The notes beneath the pieces are model-generated. The model did not search any database. It saw only the letters and a program-made list of their open reading frames with translations, and was not told the origin of the DNA. A stretch of DNA of 64,000 nucleotides. It comes from Agelas oroides. Lineage: Eukaryota > Porifera > Demospongiae > Agelasida > Agelasidae. The stretch covers positions 5,016,902 to 5,080,901 of the forward strand of contig OX422199.1 of NCBI GenBank assembly GCA_949130485.1, in the 5' to 3' direction. This document shows, piece by piece, positions 35,428 through 47,929 of this stretch. The position numbers were made by a program, and so were the translations under genes. The first letter of the stretch is position 1. Every line of letters begins with the position of its first letter.

Positions 35428-36388
35428 TTAAGGTAGGACAACCTTGAATCACAAATCTCTGAGTCATGTGGATGGATGGATGGGGAATGTCTAATTGTAC
35501 ACGAGATTCATAAAATGTTTGTACCAAACTGCTTTCTCTACCTGATAATGCCAAAAAAACTCAATTATTAGTCCCTCAGCTAAATAATAATTTGCACCCT
35601 CTCCACGGCTCCACCCCCAGTCTGACCACATCATCAACACACACACAAATCAAGTAAAAACTTCACGTATGGATTTGTCCTGGGACCACTTCAATTCCAG
35701 TCTACAGGCCAAAACACATTTGACCTCAAAAACAGTAATTTTGGCTGTGCTGGCTTTCAAGAAAAATTCGACACACCTCCACTCAAACAAACCAAAACTG
35801 AACCCAGTTTCAGAAAGCTCAACTCACTCCCTACAAAACTACATATGCTTTTTCCCGCTCACCTCCAGGCCAGGGAGTTATGCCCACAAACCTACTCCCT
35901 GTCATTGCCCCTAGAATGGAGCCAAGTTACACACATTCCCGCTAGCATAAAATCGGGCGGGGGCTACAAGCCCGAAAAGTCAGCTTTCTACAGTACCTTT
36001 GCCAGACAACTGTGTGATGACACCTGTCTTCCAGGATAGCTTTCTGCCTTTCCAGTACACTCACAAACATTCAAGCCCACTCAGGCAAGCTTTGCACACA
36101 CAAATAGCCAACCCTAACATTCAACAAGCTAGAAAATAGTGTTTTTTTTTTTTTAAGTGTTGGATTTCTTCAAAGTTCCGCCCAGCCACATGAAAGTGCC
36201 ACCAGACCACTACAAAGGGCCACAGGCCACATCAAAGGGGCACGCCCCCCTTGTTGATTCCGGTTGCCACCATGGGAAAGTGTAAACAAGCCAATGAATT
36301 TCAATTGCGTCATTATGGTCACCTGACCTCATTAATTATTCATGAGCAGAATTTGCCCGATTCACGATTCAAGGTAGTCCTACCTTAA
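35428..36388. mobile_element. TTAA-flanked MITE (piggyBac- or Kolobok-like ends)
   Basis: TTAAGGTAGGAC..ACCTTGAATC at the left mirrors GATTCAAGGTAGTCCTACCTTAA at the right, with TTAA at both edges. The interior is 0.9 kb without a supported gene. Confidence 0.65.
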
Positions 36389-36962
36389 CCTGCTTTCTAT
36401 ATGAAACTGATGAATATTCCATGTCTCACAAGCCTTCAATTCAACCCTATGCAGGATCTTGAACTGATAGCACACTACAAATGATACTCATGATCTACGT
36501 AAACCAAACTTCCTATTGAATAGGTCACCAATGTAATGCTGCTCACGACTGCTACACAGGGCTATCACAAATAGATCATCATGCACTTGTTCATGAGGAG
36601 ACAGATATAAGCCAAGTTTACAATCCTTTAATGAGATTCATTGGTCCAAACTGGGACACTAACAACACTCATGAGTCCCAAGATTGGGTTAGTGAGACCC
36701 ATGATCCCAAGTTCTTAGGGTTAGGATGGCTTGGGACATACTTATGAATAATCCATGTCACATACCCCATCTTTTCAACCTAACACCAAGCTGCTGAAGA
36801 CACAACAAAAAGGCCACTACGGACATTCATGATGGTCAACATGAGTCAACATTCCCATTGGACAGCTGATTGAACTCAGTGACGTTCATGATCACTGGAG
36901 AGGGCTAAATAACCCTAACTAATTAATATTCATGAGATGACAGAAACCCTGGATTTTAACCT
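36389..36962. other. No recognised feature
   Basis: Intergenic. Repeated ATGAT/CATGA words and a CCCAAG..CTTGGG motif lie near 36680-36740. No gene supported. Confidence 0.4.
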
Positions 36963-37556
<594 letters not shown>

Positions 37557-37782
37557 TAGATCTAGCTTACCGTAAGCGATAAAGACAGCAACATCCGAAG
37601 TCAGGTGGTATATAAATGCATGCAAACAGACATAGAGGGGTTGTCCATGTTTCCAGGAGAAGTATTATAAGGTATGTATTGCTAGAGCTGCTGACTCCCA
37701 CAATGAGCACATGCAGTTTGCAAGTGCAGCAGTTTCTACTTCCATTTAGACCAGTCAATTTGTAATCTAGTGGGTTGCTAGT

Positions 37783-37890
37783 CATATAACCCACCTAGAT
37801 ACGAGGTATACTTGATGGTTAAAACACTACCTGGTACTTGCCAGCTAGTGTTTTAACCATCAAGTTATTCGTATCTAGGTGGGCTATATG
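37783..37890. repeat. Long imperfect hairpin, about 45-bp stem
   Basis: CATATAACCCACCTAGATACGA at the left pairs with TCGTATCTAGGTGGGCTATATG with one G:U. After a short bulge ACTTGATGGTTAAAACACTA pairs with its exact complement. The terminal loop is about 18 nt. This is the strongest small-RNA-precursor shape in the window. A MITE origin is the alternative. Confidence 0.75.
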
Positions 37891-38668
37891 CATGGCCTAG
37901 AACACTAGCCACTGATATTCAATTTTTATTGTCAACTTTCACATTTTCAATTTGCTTGTTATAGTCATTTACAACAATGCATATAGTACACATACAATGT
38001 TTACTGCAAGTTGATGGTAGCATTTTGGCTGGTGTCTTCTTAACATCCTCCTTTTGTGTTGTGCCTCTGAGTTTTCTCCAATGCAGCAAGTAGGACCCTA
38101 TTGGTAGCTTGGTATACTCGAACTGCTCTAGTGCAGCTAGTAGCACTGAGTCAACAGTGCATGGCTTCATTCAAAAACTTTTGCACTAGAGGAGGAGGCC
38201 ACAGAAACTGGTGGTTGTTCAGCTCCATAGACCCCCTATTTGCTGTGGTTTCAAACGGATTTAGACTATAGCTACTCACCATCAAACTGTTCCTGTAATG
38301 GGGTCTTACGACTCAATACCCTGTGGTGACAGTCTATGGAGAGTTTTTCGGTGAACCATTAGTAGTCCACATGAAGTGAGCGCAGGATTTATAAGCTTGC
38401 ATGCAAAGCCTCATTAAACTCGTGCTTTGCACTTGGTTTATATGAGGCTTTGCTTGGGGTTCTAAACCCCCCAGATAAAGAAGTTTGATGTTTGAATTGA
38501 CAGTTTCACTTAGAAGCATTTGACTTTATGACAATCCTTAGTTCTTTGTGAACAAAAACGTTCTGTACTACCATACTGTACACACCATGCATCTTCCCCT
38601 CGGCCTACCCTTCCACGTCCTCTTTTCTGTTACCAACTACCAAAAAAAAACAAAAAAACAGCAGGAAC
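37891..38668. other. No recognised gene
   Basis: Open frames on the minus strand (37919-38170 and 38334-38519) show no domain signal or splice logic. Confidence 0.4.
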
Positions 38669-39470
38669 AAGTCACAAAAAAGTTTTCCAAATGAAAACAA
38701 GCGCATGTAGGGATGGAACCCTCAAAAACCAGCCAAACAAGATGGGAACGACACCACAACACATTCACACCATCCCTACATCTTGTGCCATTTTTATGCA
38801 CACCACAAAACTCTCTACATGCACTTAGTCTATTCACACCCACTAAATAAACACTGAACAATATACAGCCTTCTACGTGAAAGACAATCCATATATGCCA
38901 TGTCCAGCAGCAATAAAATTTCACAACATAACTTACCCCAACATACCATACAGACCCAGCTCATGCACTCCACAGTTTCTACATTCAAGACTAGCCTCGC
39001 AAGCCAGACCCTTTCCGTTCCACAGCACCGATGGCTTTCAGTATCGGCACGCAGAGGAACTAAGAATCGTCATAAATCCAAAGTGAAATTGTAAACCCAA
39101 ACATCAAACTTCTTCCCTCCGCATGCCGCATACTGAAAGCGATCAGCGTTGCACGGAAAAGGTCTGGCTTGCGAGACTACTTCAAGACAGACCATATCTG
39201 CCATGCTCAGTATAGCAACTACATTGCAGCCACCCACAACATAACTCACTCCCCATACACATTAACCACACCCAGCACTACCCACCCCACTGCCTTCCAT
39301 AACCCTTCTATGCACACAACTAACAAACACAAAGCATAGTTGGGAAAATGGCACAAGATGTAGGGATGGTGTGAATGTGTTGTGGTGTCGTTCCCATCTT
39401 GTTTGGCTGGTTTTTGAGGGTTCCATCCCTACATGCGCTTGTTTTCATTTGGAAAACTTTTTTGTGACTT
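38669..39470. mobile_element. Foldback/MITE-like element, copy 2
   Basis: Arms of about 125 bp at 38669-38795 and 39345-39470 match those of the element at 541-1218. Another element, 38992-39179, is nested inside. Confidence 0.75.
38992..39179. mobile_element. TAGCCTCG/CGAGACTA element nested in the foldback
   Basis: TAGCCTCGCAAGCCAGACC mirrors GGTCTGGCTTGCGAGACTA. ATTCAAGAC at the left and CTTCAAGAC at the right make a 9-bp duplication with one difference. Confidence 0.75.
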
Positions 39471-39910
39471 GTGTATGCTGAGGATTTGGGCAAGGGTTAC
39501 GAAGTTTAGGGTTAGGGCAAACTTCAGCTGAGAGCTCTAGCCATCAAAAAAAAAGATTCTGCTATGATGTTCCTTAGATTCATTGTCCTGTGAGAGTAAA
39601 GCAGTGTTGAAGGCCAGCCAGAGCATATACTTTAAGACAGGCATGTTCAAAAATGTCATGATTAAGGGCTGGTTTTAGCTATTTGTGTGAGGTTGAGCTT
39701 ATGTTTGAGACCATTTAATCACATCAAATATAAAGCCTCTTTGCATGCTTGTAGCACCGACAACACTGAAAGCAATCGACACTGGGGTTGGTTTTGGATC
39801 TGGGACCAAGATTGGCATTCTCCCTGTCCCACCAAAAAAACAGTGCAGCTGTTTGTGTAGAACCTTACAGCCTCAAAACTGCATGTGCACACAGCAATAA
39901 GGGCGGTAAT
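39471..39910. other. No recognised feature
   Basis: Short intergenic stretch with no coding or repeat signal I can support. Confidence 0.4.
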
Positions 39911-40165
39911 TAACCCTCGGCGCACATGCGCGAGGGTTACAGTAGTTGTCCTGTGTGTCTGTGTGTGTGTCTGTGTCGGTCACGGTGTGTGTGTGTGTGC
40001 CGGTGTGTGTCCGTTTTCTCTATTCTGCCTTCTCGTGCTTTTAGGCGTCCAACGAGAGGTATCAGCGGCTACAGCACGGAAAATTCAGTAAAGTTAAAAA
40101 GCCGTTTTCTCTTAATTAAACTGCTTAGTTCAAAAGTTAGAAGCATTAACTTATAAACTTACGGC
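39911..40165 (+). repeat. AACCCTCGGCG-ended repeat, copy 2
   Basis: Same palindromic start (TAACCCTCGGCGCACATGCG), (GT)n tract and GTTCAAAAGTTAGAAG block as 14998. It abuts the truncated start of the first LINE. Confidence 0.6.
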
Positions 40166-40183
40166 GACTAAGTCAGCCATTTT

Positions 40184-42310
40184 CTTCACTTTCACAATGC
40201 CTCAGACGAATTGTGTAACTCAGTGGCCAAGCTAACCAGGAAACTGTGCTCCAACCACGTTGACCCAAGTGGAATTTCTGCCCTGACAGCTTGCCGTCTC
40301 ATCGCTCTTGATAAATGCCCAGGAGTCAGACCAATCGGAGTTGGTGAGACGCTGAGATGCCTCATTTCCAAGGCCATTCTCAGAGTTACACGTGATGATA
40401 TCCTAAAGGCAGTTGGTAGCATACAGCTATGTGCGGGACAGGAAGCAGCATGTGAAGCTGGGATCCACGCAATGAGAAACCTATTCGAAGATGAAGGGGC
40501 TGAAGCGATGCTTATGGTTGACGCTTCAAATGCGTTTAACTCACTCAATAGGGAAGCAGCCCTAAGAAACACCCGTATCCTCTGCCCTGTCCTTGCCCCG
40601 ATGCTCACTAACATGTACCAATCACATTCCATGCTTTTTATCAATGGTGACCACATCCTCTCTCAAGAAGGCACCACACAAGGCGACCCACTGGCCATGG
40701 CGATGTATGCCATTGGCACTCTCCCCCTTATCCGCAAGCTACATGGCGATGTGACACAGGTCTGGTATGCCGATGATGCGTCTGCGGGTGGGAGAACTTC
40801 AGACCTGCGTGTATGGTGGGACAGTCTGGTATCATATGGCCCACGTTTTGGATACAATCCCAACCCATGCAAGACATGGCTGGTTGTCAAGCCCGAGCAT
40901 TTACCCGCAGCAGAAGAACACTTCCGAGGCTCTGGAGTCAACATCACTATCCAGGGACATAGATACCTCGGTGCCCCTTTAGGGTCAAAGTCCTTTGTAG
41001 AAGATTTCATCCGGGACAAGATCAGCTGTTGGGGTTCTGAGATCAGACGTCTAGCCGAGATTGCTAAAGTCCAACCTCAGGCTGCATATGCTGTCTTTAC
41101 CCATGCCCTTACAAGCAGGTGGACGTTCCTCATGCGCACTGCTCCTGGCATAGAACTTCTCTTGCAACCATTAGAGGAAGCAATCCGGCACCAATTTCTG
41201 CCGGCAATGACTGGGAGACAAGGAATCACTGACATAGAGAGGGAATTATTGGCCCTACCAGCGCGCCATGGTGGCCTTGGTGTACAGATTCCAACTAGAA
41301 ATGCTAAAAACCAGTTCAAAGCCTGCTCAGAAGTGACTGCTCCCCTCGTGAAGCTCATCCGCCAACGGAACCCCAATTATCCCAAGCCCTCGCTGCAAGA
41401 GCAGAGGCAGATGAAGTCTGCACTCCGCACAAGGAACCGAAGAGAAACCACAAAAGAGGCTGAGTTATTGAAACCAAAACTATCAGGGGCTGGGCAAAGG
41501 GCAATGGAACAGGCCAGCGAAAAAGGTGCCTCTACATGGCTCACAGCCATCCCCATGTCCAAACACGGCTTCAACCTTCACAAACAGGCCTTCAGAGATG
41601 CCCTCTGCCTTAGGTTTGGCTGGACACCAGCAAGACTAGCCACACACTGCCCATGTGGCCAACCATTTAGTGTTAACCACGCATTCAGCTGCCCGAAGGG
41701 TGCCATGCCTTCCATTCGACACAATGCTATCAGAGACATCACTGCACAACTTCTCACGGAGGTATGCCCAAACGTTTGTGTAGAACCCATTCTCCAGCCA
41801 TTGACTGGAGAGAGATTCCCCTTCAGAAGCACCAATACTGAGGAAGGCACAAGACTTGACATCAAGGCCCAAAATTTCTGGGACAAAAGCAAAAAATCAA
41901 CCTTCTTTGATGTCAGAATCTTCAACTCCCATGCACCAGCGAATTGTACTTCCTCCACCGACGCTTGCTACAGAAGACATGAACGCAAGAAGAGGAGAGC
42001 ATATGAACAGCGTGTCCTCGAAGTGGAGCATGGTACCTTTACTCCTCTGGTCCTGTCCACAAGTGGAGGTTGGGGTCCGTCTGCCACGGTTGCTTTCAAG
42101 AGACTTGCAGGTCTCATTTCTGAGAAACACGACCAACCATACAGTAGCACCCTCAGCTTCATCAGATGTAAGATCGCTTTCAGCTTGATTGACTCAGCCA
42201 TCGCATGCCTCCGAGGTCCCAGATCTGCCTTCCATGCTCCAGCCAGGGACTTCAACCTGACAGACCACCCCCTCGACCTCATCCATGCTGAGGTCCATCT
42301 TCAGGCCTAA
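40184..42310 (+). CDS. LINE reverse transcriptase with C-terminal zinc finger and endonuclease-like domain
   Basis: An uninterrupted frame of about 708 codons. The blocks in order are CRLIALDKCPGVRPIGVGET, MLMVDASNAFNSLNR (the first catalytic Asp block), EGTTQGDPLAMAMYA, and VWYADDASAGG with the YADD catalytic pair at 40766-40777. LLALPARHGGLGV ends the RT/thumb region. Near 41646 comes CPCGQPFSVNHAFSC, a CCHC-type finger, followed by RHNAIRD. Then RLDI and FFDVRI with downstream Lys and a YSSTL block fit a PD-(D/E)XK restriction-like endonuclease, as in R2/NeSL-type LINEs. The frame is open but lacks the N-terminal part, so the copy cannot be complete. It copies element RNA at a nicked target. 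Confidence 0.85.
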   Translation, partial: LHFHNASDELCNSVAKLTRKLCSNHVDPSGISALTACRLIALDKCPGVRPIGVGETLRCLISKAILRVTRDDILKAVGSIQLCAGQEAACEAGIHAMRNLFEDEGAEAMLMVDASNAFNSLNREAALRNTRILCPVLAPMLTNMYQSHSMLFINGDHILSQEGTTQGDPLAMAMYAIGTLPLIRKLHGDVTQVWYADDASAGGRTSDLRVWWDSLVSYGPRFGYNPNPCKTWLVVKPEHLPAAEEHFRGSGVNITIQGHRYLGAPLGSKSFVEDFIRDKISCWGSEIRRLAEIAKVQPQAAYAVFTHALTSRWTFLMRTAPGIELLLQPLEEAIRHQFLPAMTGRQGITDIERELLALPARHGGLGVQIPTRNAKNQFKACSEVTAPLVKLIRQRNPNYPKPSLQEQRQMKSALRTRNRRETTKEAELLKPKLSGAGQRAMEQASEKGASTWLTAIPMSKHGFNLHKQAFRDALCLRFGWTPARLATHCPCGQPFSVNHAFSCPKGAMPSIRHNAIRDITAQLLTEVCPNVCVEPILQPLTGERFPFRSTNTEEGTRLDIKAQNFWDKSKKSTFFDVRIFNSHAPANCTSSTDACYRRHERKKRRAYEQRVLEVEHGTFTPLVLSTSGGWGPSATVAFKRLAGLISEKHDQPYSSTLSFIRCKIAFSLIDSAIACLRGPRSAFHAPARDFNLTDHPLDLIHAEVHLQA

Positions 42311-42520
42311 ACACCAGTCAATCTTAACATGCCAATTGGACATTAATAGAACTCTTACAATTCTTTATATGCTATTTGGTTTCCATGTTTTTCCTACTTT
42401 CCTTTTTACCCATCTGTACAGAGTACACATATATATATATAATAACGTGCACTGCAATAACAAAAAAACAAAAAAAAAAATGTAAAAAAATTAAAAAAAG
42501 AAAAAAAATTTTCTTCACGT
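40184..42520 (+). mobile_element. LINE copy A, 5'-truncated, A-rich 3' end
   Basis: The element begins abruptly inside the reverse transcriptase domain, as 5'-truncated LINE insertions do. It carries one long open frame to 42310 and ends in an A-rich tail about 42460-42520. It is in the same orientation as the larger LINE that starts just downstream. Confidence 0.8.
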
Positions 42521-42681
42521 GCAATGTTTCCGTATACCTCTCCGTAACATGTACGTAGCGGTAATGTGTGATCACGTGACTTGGACTCGGTAAAAAACCG
42601 CAATACACGCGCAACGTCGCGTCAGGTGACTGATAGCTCTGACTCTCTGTCTGACTTCTATACGTTTTGCTGCGCTGTGGC

Positions 42682-43551
42682 ATGCCCGTTGTATGCTGTC
42701 GGTGTAACGCCAGCGGGCGATGCAAAAACTGCTCCTGTAGGAAAGCTGGCAGAGAATGTTTGAACTGTCTGCCCCGTCAACGAGGGCACTGTGAAAACTC
42801 ATCCCCATTGGCAAGTTGCGCACATGGCCCCACAACAACGGACACTAGCCTGAATGAACCTGACTACAGCAACCCGCAACATTCGCCCATGAACCCACGG
42901 GGGGACATGAACATGGTGGACCAGACCATGGTAACATCCATCCCTGAGACTCAAGAAACTCGAATGCCCTCCCAATCTGAAACTCATCTAGATCTTGAAC
43001 AGGACATAGAGGACCTACCTACCTTCACACCTGTCCCAGAGCCCGACTTTCGATGGGGAGAAGTGAAAGAGGGCAGAAGCTTCGCCTGTGCTCTAAATAG
43101 AGTATATGACGAAATTGTGCAATGGAAGAGAAATCTCTTCAAGGTCCCGTCAGGGAATGCTGGAAAAGCGTTCGTTCGAGAGCTATCACGTATGTTCAAT
43201 GCCTACGCTGAAGGTTCAGCACTCGAGTGTGTGGCCATGAAGGCTGCAATGACGATGCCTGCTCTGCTCTTGCAGAAACCTAGCTCCAGATCAAAGGCAA
43301 GGGAACATATCCTCCACCTTGAACGCCGCCTGAAACTCTGGTCGGATGGAAAGCTGGACGATCTATTGCACGAGGGCCGCACAGTCCAATGACAACTAAC
43401 TCTGAGCCAGCAATCACAGCAGAATGACGATGATCGAACTGCTAGAGTTTTTGCCAAGCTCATGATGGAAGGCAAGGTGCGTGCAGCGCTAAGACTTGTC
43501 ACACAAGCAAATGGTAGTGGTCCTCTCCCTCTGAACACCACAGCCAACCCC
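42682..43551 (+). CDS. LINE copy B, N-terminal part: cysteine-rich head plus conserved domain
   Basis: The ATG at 42682 opens MPVVCCRCNASGRCKNCSC and continues with CLNCLP and GHC, a CXC-like cluster that presumably binds zinc and nucleic acid. An acidic, Pro/Thr-rich linker follows. Then comes a conserved block, FRWGEVKEG, VPSGNAGKAFVREL and LLLQKPSSRSKAREH, which I recall from reverse transcriptase-like proteins of cnidarians and sponges. An in-frame TGA at 43390-43392, in the context Q-stop-Q, interrupts the frame. Matching sequence continues beyond it to the insertion at 43552. I infer that this is the N-terminal region of the single LINE protein. Confidence 0.75.
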
Positions 43552-44150
43552 TAGCCTCGTCCCCAGGCTCTCTCCTCAAAAACGGGGGGAGGAGAGAGCC
43601 TGGTAACATCCGCGGGAAAAGCTGTCGACTTCCGATGCATCATCATTCATGTGATCAGAGCAGGACGCTCCCACTTTAGTAGTAATTGTCATGTGATTTA
43701 ATAAACTACCTTGCAATATCGGTACTGTATCTGGTAGCAGCGCAAGCTATTTACAATTTCGCTCTTTGTCCTCGAGCCATCCACAGCTCTGTTGAGTTCC
43801 GCAAAGCACTTTTTACATGTAAACTCGGAGCTGCGAAGTATAGTGAGCGAGCCGGTCCCGCAAACAAACTACAGTGACCTTCGATCTTAGACTCTCTGGT
43901 CTTGCGTCCCTTCCGCACATCCAAAAACTGTTTTTCACCAACTTTTGAGGTGTAGTCGGCGCTTATAAGTTCATTTCGTGTTGACAATTTTTTGCTGAGT
44001 AGACAAAATGTCACGTGTACACATGGTTTCGTTCTGCAATCTGATTGGTGCCGCCAGAGCCAGGCGCCGGAAGTCGACAACTTTTCCAGCGGATGTTACC
44101 AGGCTCTCTCCTCCCCCCGTTTTTGAGGAGAGAGCCTGGGGACGAGGCTA
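43552..44150. mobile_element. TAGCCTCG-type element, 599 bp, 9-bp duplication
   Basis: TAGCCTCGTCCCCAGGCTC mirrors GAGCCTGGGGACGAGGCTA. The arms run about 85 bp and include a CGGAAGTCGAC block. GCCAACCCC flanks it exactly (43543-43551 and 44151-44159). The interior has no transposase. It interrupts LINE copy B. Confidence 0.9.
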
Positions 44151-44255
44151 GCCAACCCCAATGACCCAACTAGCACACAAACAGTGCGTGACGTCCTACC
44201 TGAGAAACACCCACCCAAGCAGCCACCTAAGAAATCAACCATCGCCAAGCCTGAC

Positions 44256-44689
44256 TGTGAGGGATTACCTCACTGTGACAGCTATTGCCCTTATTTATTA
44301 ATTTGTGTATATTTCTGCATGTAGGTTAAGTCATGGTTCCTAATTTCCTGCTTGTATATTTTGTGGTTTGGGTTCTGTATCAAGGTCAGTTATATTTACC
44401 ACATTTGTGGAATGTTTCCAGTTGCATCATTTTGTCACCTAGGTCATTTCTTTTGGTTGAATACTTAATGTTTCTGTACCTGATTTCCTGGCTTTTCAGT
44501 TGCTCCCTAATATTTTATATTGTGGTTTCCTGTACTTTCCATATAGGATGTTGTATCATCCTGATTGCAGCTAGATCATGTCAGTTTTGTACCTATTTAA
44601 GTCAGCTGGGTTTTGCTGTTTGATGTTGAACTAGAAATTGAGTCTCTCCAATTGACATCTCGAGTTGCGCCGCGGCTTAATCCTTCACA
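44256..44689 (+). repeat. 5' LTR of the Gmr1-like element
   Basis: It starts TGTGAGGGATTACC and ends TTAATCCTTCACA, with TG...CA termini. Almost identical to 49242-49666. Confidence 0.92.
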
Positions 44690-44749
44690 TTTGGTGGCAG
44701 CGGTGGGATCACTGTGCGACAGTTGTTCGGCAGACCCATTGAGACAGTA

Positions 44750-45850
44750 GATGACCACGAGGTCGGGAAGGAGGTATACCAAGTCGGGGAAGATGTCGTC
44801 GGAAAACGGAGAGTCGGAAGCCGCTAGTATGGCCGAGATGGTACGGTTGTTGCTGGAGGATCGGCGGAAGCGGGAAGAGGAGACGGCGGCGGAGCAGAGG
44901 CGCCGGGATGAGGAAAGAGCCGATGAGTTGCGGCGGAGAATGGAGGAAGAGGAGCGCCGGGCGAGGGAAGCGGACCAGAGGGTCAAGGAGATGCAGGAGC
45001 AGTTTGAGTTGATGCGGAAGCTCGTGGAGGGGACAAGCAAACCGTGAGGAGCCACGAAAGCCTGAGAGGGCGGGTACCATTAAATTGACCAAGTTAACGG
45101 AGCAGGATGACATCGAAGCATACCTGACCGTATTCGAGAGAATGATGGGTGCTTACGAGGTGGAGAAGTCACGGTGGGCATTCATGCTTGCGCCGCAGCT
45201 GACGGGAAAGGCACAGCAGGCTTATGCCGCATTGAGCGCGGATGACGCGGGTGACTACCCCGCATTAAAGGCTGCTATACTCCAGCGATACGATATCAAC
45301 GAGGAAACGTATCGCCAACGCTTCCGGGCGGCCAAGATGGGAAGTGGAGAGTCGCCACCGGCATTGGCAACGCGCCTTACTGACCTCGCTGGAAAGTGGC
45401 TGAAGGAATGTGGGACTGTACAGGAGGTCGTGGATGCGGTCGTCAAGGAACAGTTGCTGCGAGCTCTGCCAGACGAGGTACGGGTCTGGGTGAGCGAACG
45501 AAAGCCAACCACTAGTACTGCAGCGGGACGGTTGGCAGAGGATTACCTGCAGGCGAGGAGACAGTCAATGAGCGTAAACAGGGAGGCAAGCAGGAAGACG
45601 GAGAGGCCATCTGAAGGGCCGGTGAAATGCCATAAGTGTGGACAGCCGGGTCACTTAGCGAGGGAATGTCCGAGGAATACCAGGCTCGGATACGGCGGAG
45701 CAGTGTCAGGGCAGCGACCTCCGAGGCAGGGAAGAGAGGGTCAGGTGTTGAGATGCTACAACTGTCATCGTATAGGCCATGTTGCAGCTAAGTGCCCAAG
45801 CAGGGCTGCGATGTACTGTGAGAGTGGTTGCAGGAGGCGTAGGCCAGTTG
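44750..45850 (+). mobile_element. gag-like region with SCAN-like capsid part and zinc knuckles
   Basis: Part of the LTR element. It opens with a charged Glu/Arg coiled coil. About 45295-45565 reads like a SCAN domain (FRAAKMGSGESPPALATRL, WLKECGTVQEVVDAVV, EQLLRALPDEVRVWV). CHKCGQPGHLARECP and CYNCHRIGHVAAKCP are two CCHC knuckles. The SCAN domain of vertebrate transcription factors is known to derive from the capsid of Gmr1-like elements. Confidence 0.75.
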
Positions 45851-45899
45851 CGAGGGCCCGTGATCACAAGGGGGACGTCTCCCGACAAGGTGTGGTGGA

Positions 45900-46190
45900 A
45901 GGAGTGAACGTGAGTGACATTCTGCTGGACACCGGAGCTAGCACCACCCTAGTCAGGAGTGACCTCGTCCCGGAGGAAAAGATGACTGCAGAAGAAATAT
46001 CAATCCGCTGTGCACACGGGGATACGGTTATCTACCCACTAGCTGAGATCGAGATTGTGGTTGGTGGAAGGAGTCTCACAGTGGAGGCAGCCATGGCCGA
46101 CAAGCTACCTGTGTCTGTACTTCTGGGGAGAGATGTGCCAGAACTGGGGGTGCTACTGCAGGAATCGGACCAGGACATTGGGGGGATGCA
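45900..46190 (+). mobile_element. Aspartic protease region of the LTR element
   Basis: LLDTGASTTLV carries the DTG active-site triad, and LLGRDVPEL is the usual downstream LGRD block. Confidence 0.8.
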
Positions 46191-46739
46191 GCCAGGAGAG
46201 GCAATGGTTGTCACAACCAGAGCACGGAAGAGACAGCAGCAACAGGAGGAAGCTGTCCGGATGGAGGAGGAGAGGAGAGATGGAGCCATCCCAAGGCGAT
46301 TGAGGGACTGATGACTGTGAACCAGGAGGAGGACCAACCCAGGGAGGGAAAACTGAAGACTGGAGCCCAGGAAGCAGACACTGTTGAGACCAGTGATGGA
46401 GATATGTTGGGGGCCACCTTTGATGAGGAGCTGTTCTCAGGGGGCCAGGAGAGAGTGAAGTTGTCCAGGAGTCAGAAGCGAGCCAACCGGGAAACACTTT
46501 CTCAGGGGAAGGAGGAGGAGAGTACCTACCCTTGTCACCCACTGGATCTGACATCTGCAGAAGTGAGGAGATTGCAGCAGGAAGATGAGTCACTAGTGGA
46601 GGTACGGAAGGCAGCAAGGGGCGAAGCCAGCTCAGCGGGAGCAGGATTCTTTGAGAAGGAGGGCCTGGTCTATCGACGATGGGTGCCACCAGGGAGAGAT
46701 GGAGAGGACATGGCAGTAGAGCAACTGGTACTCCCAAGA

Positions 46740-47800
46740 CAATGCCGGGGAACAGTGATGCAGTTGGCACATACAATCCCATTGGCAGGACACATGGGAA
46801 AGACAAAGACAGGACAGCGGGTCCGCCAGCGTTTCTACTGGCCCACCCTGTTTCGAGATGTGGCCGAATACTGCCGGACGTGTGCAGAGTGCAAGAAGGC
46901 GGCGCCTGGGAGGAGGCAACGGGCCCCCCTCATACCTCTACCTGTCATTGAAGAACCATTCCGACGAATGGCCATGGACATTGTGGGGCCATTACCGAGG
47001 AGCCGAAGTGGGAATCGGTATGTAGTAGTGATGTGTGATTATGCTACCCGTTATCCAGAAGCCATTCCCCTCCGTTGCATTGACGCAGAGCATGTGGCAG
47101 AGGAATTGGTAAAGGTGTTTGCCAGGGTGGGTGTGCCTCAAGAGATCCTCACGGACCAGGGATCCAACTTCACTTCCCAGTTGTTGCGGGAGGTGTACAA
47201 TTTGCTGAAGGTCCAGGCCATCCGGACGAGTCCCTACCACCCTCAGACGGATGGCCTAGTCGAACGCTTCAATCAAACTTTGAAGCAGATGTTGCGCAAG
47301 GCAGCCACCGAAGAGGGCAAGGATTGGGACAAACTGTTGCCATACCTGTTGTTCGCCTACCGGGAGGTGCCTCAAGCCTCCACAGGCTTCTCCCCGTTCG
47401 ACTTGTTATATGGTTGGCAGGTGCGAGGGCCACTTGATGTCTTGAAGGAGACCTGGGAAACAGATAAGAGGAGTAATGAGAGTGTTGTCTCATACGTTCT
47501 CTCAGTGCAGGAGAAGCTGGTCCAGATGTCTGAACTGGTGCGGGAAAATCTAGCCCAGGCCCAGAAAGACCAGAAGAGGTGGTATGACCGTCATGCACGG
47601 CAACGGGAGTTCCAGCCTGGTGAACATGTTCTGGTGTTATTACCATCTTCAACCAGTAAACTGCAGGCCCGGTGGCAGGGTCCTTATCCTGTGCTACGTC
47701 GTGTGGGTACTGTCACCTATCAGATCGACATGTTTGATACCCGGAAACGCCGTCGGATTTTTCATGTGAACATGCTACGCAAGTGGCACACTCCAAATGC
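46740..47800 (+). mobile_element. Integrase region of the LTR element
   Basis: The H2C2 finger (AHTIPLAGHMGKT to CRTCAECKK) is followed by the catalytic core: MDIVGPLPRSRSG, LTDQGSNFTS and TDGLVERFNQTLKQM, giving D, D and E. A GPY/F module (ARWQGPYPVL) follows. It lies upstream of the reverse transcriptase. Confidence 0.88.
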
Positions 47801-47929
47801 CACCAGCTTCTTTGCTGAGGATGATGATGCGATGGACATGGAGAATGAAGAAGTTGTGATGTGGAGAGGTGACGAGGTTGAGAATCAACCAGTGGTCAGT
47901 AAAGAACTTGACATGGAGAAGCATGCCGA

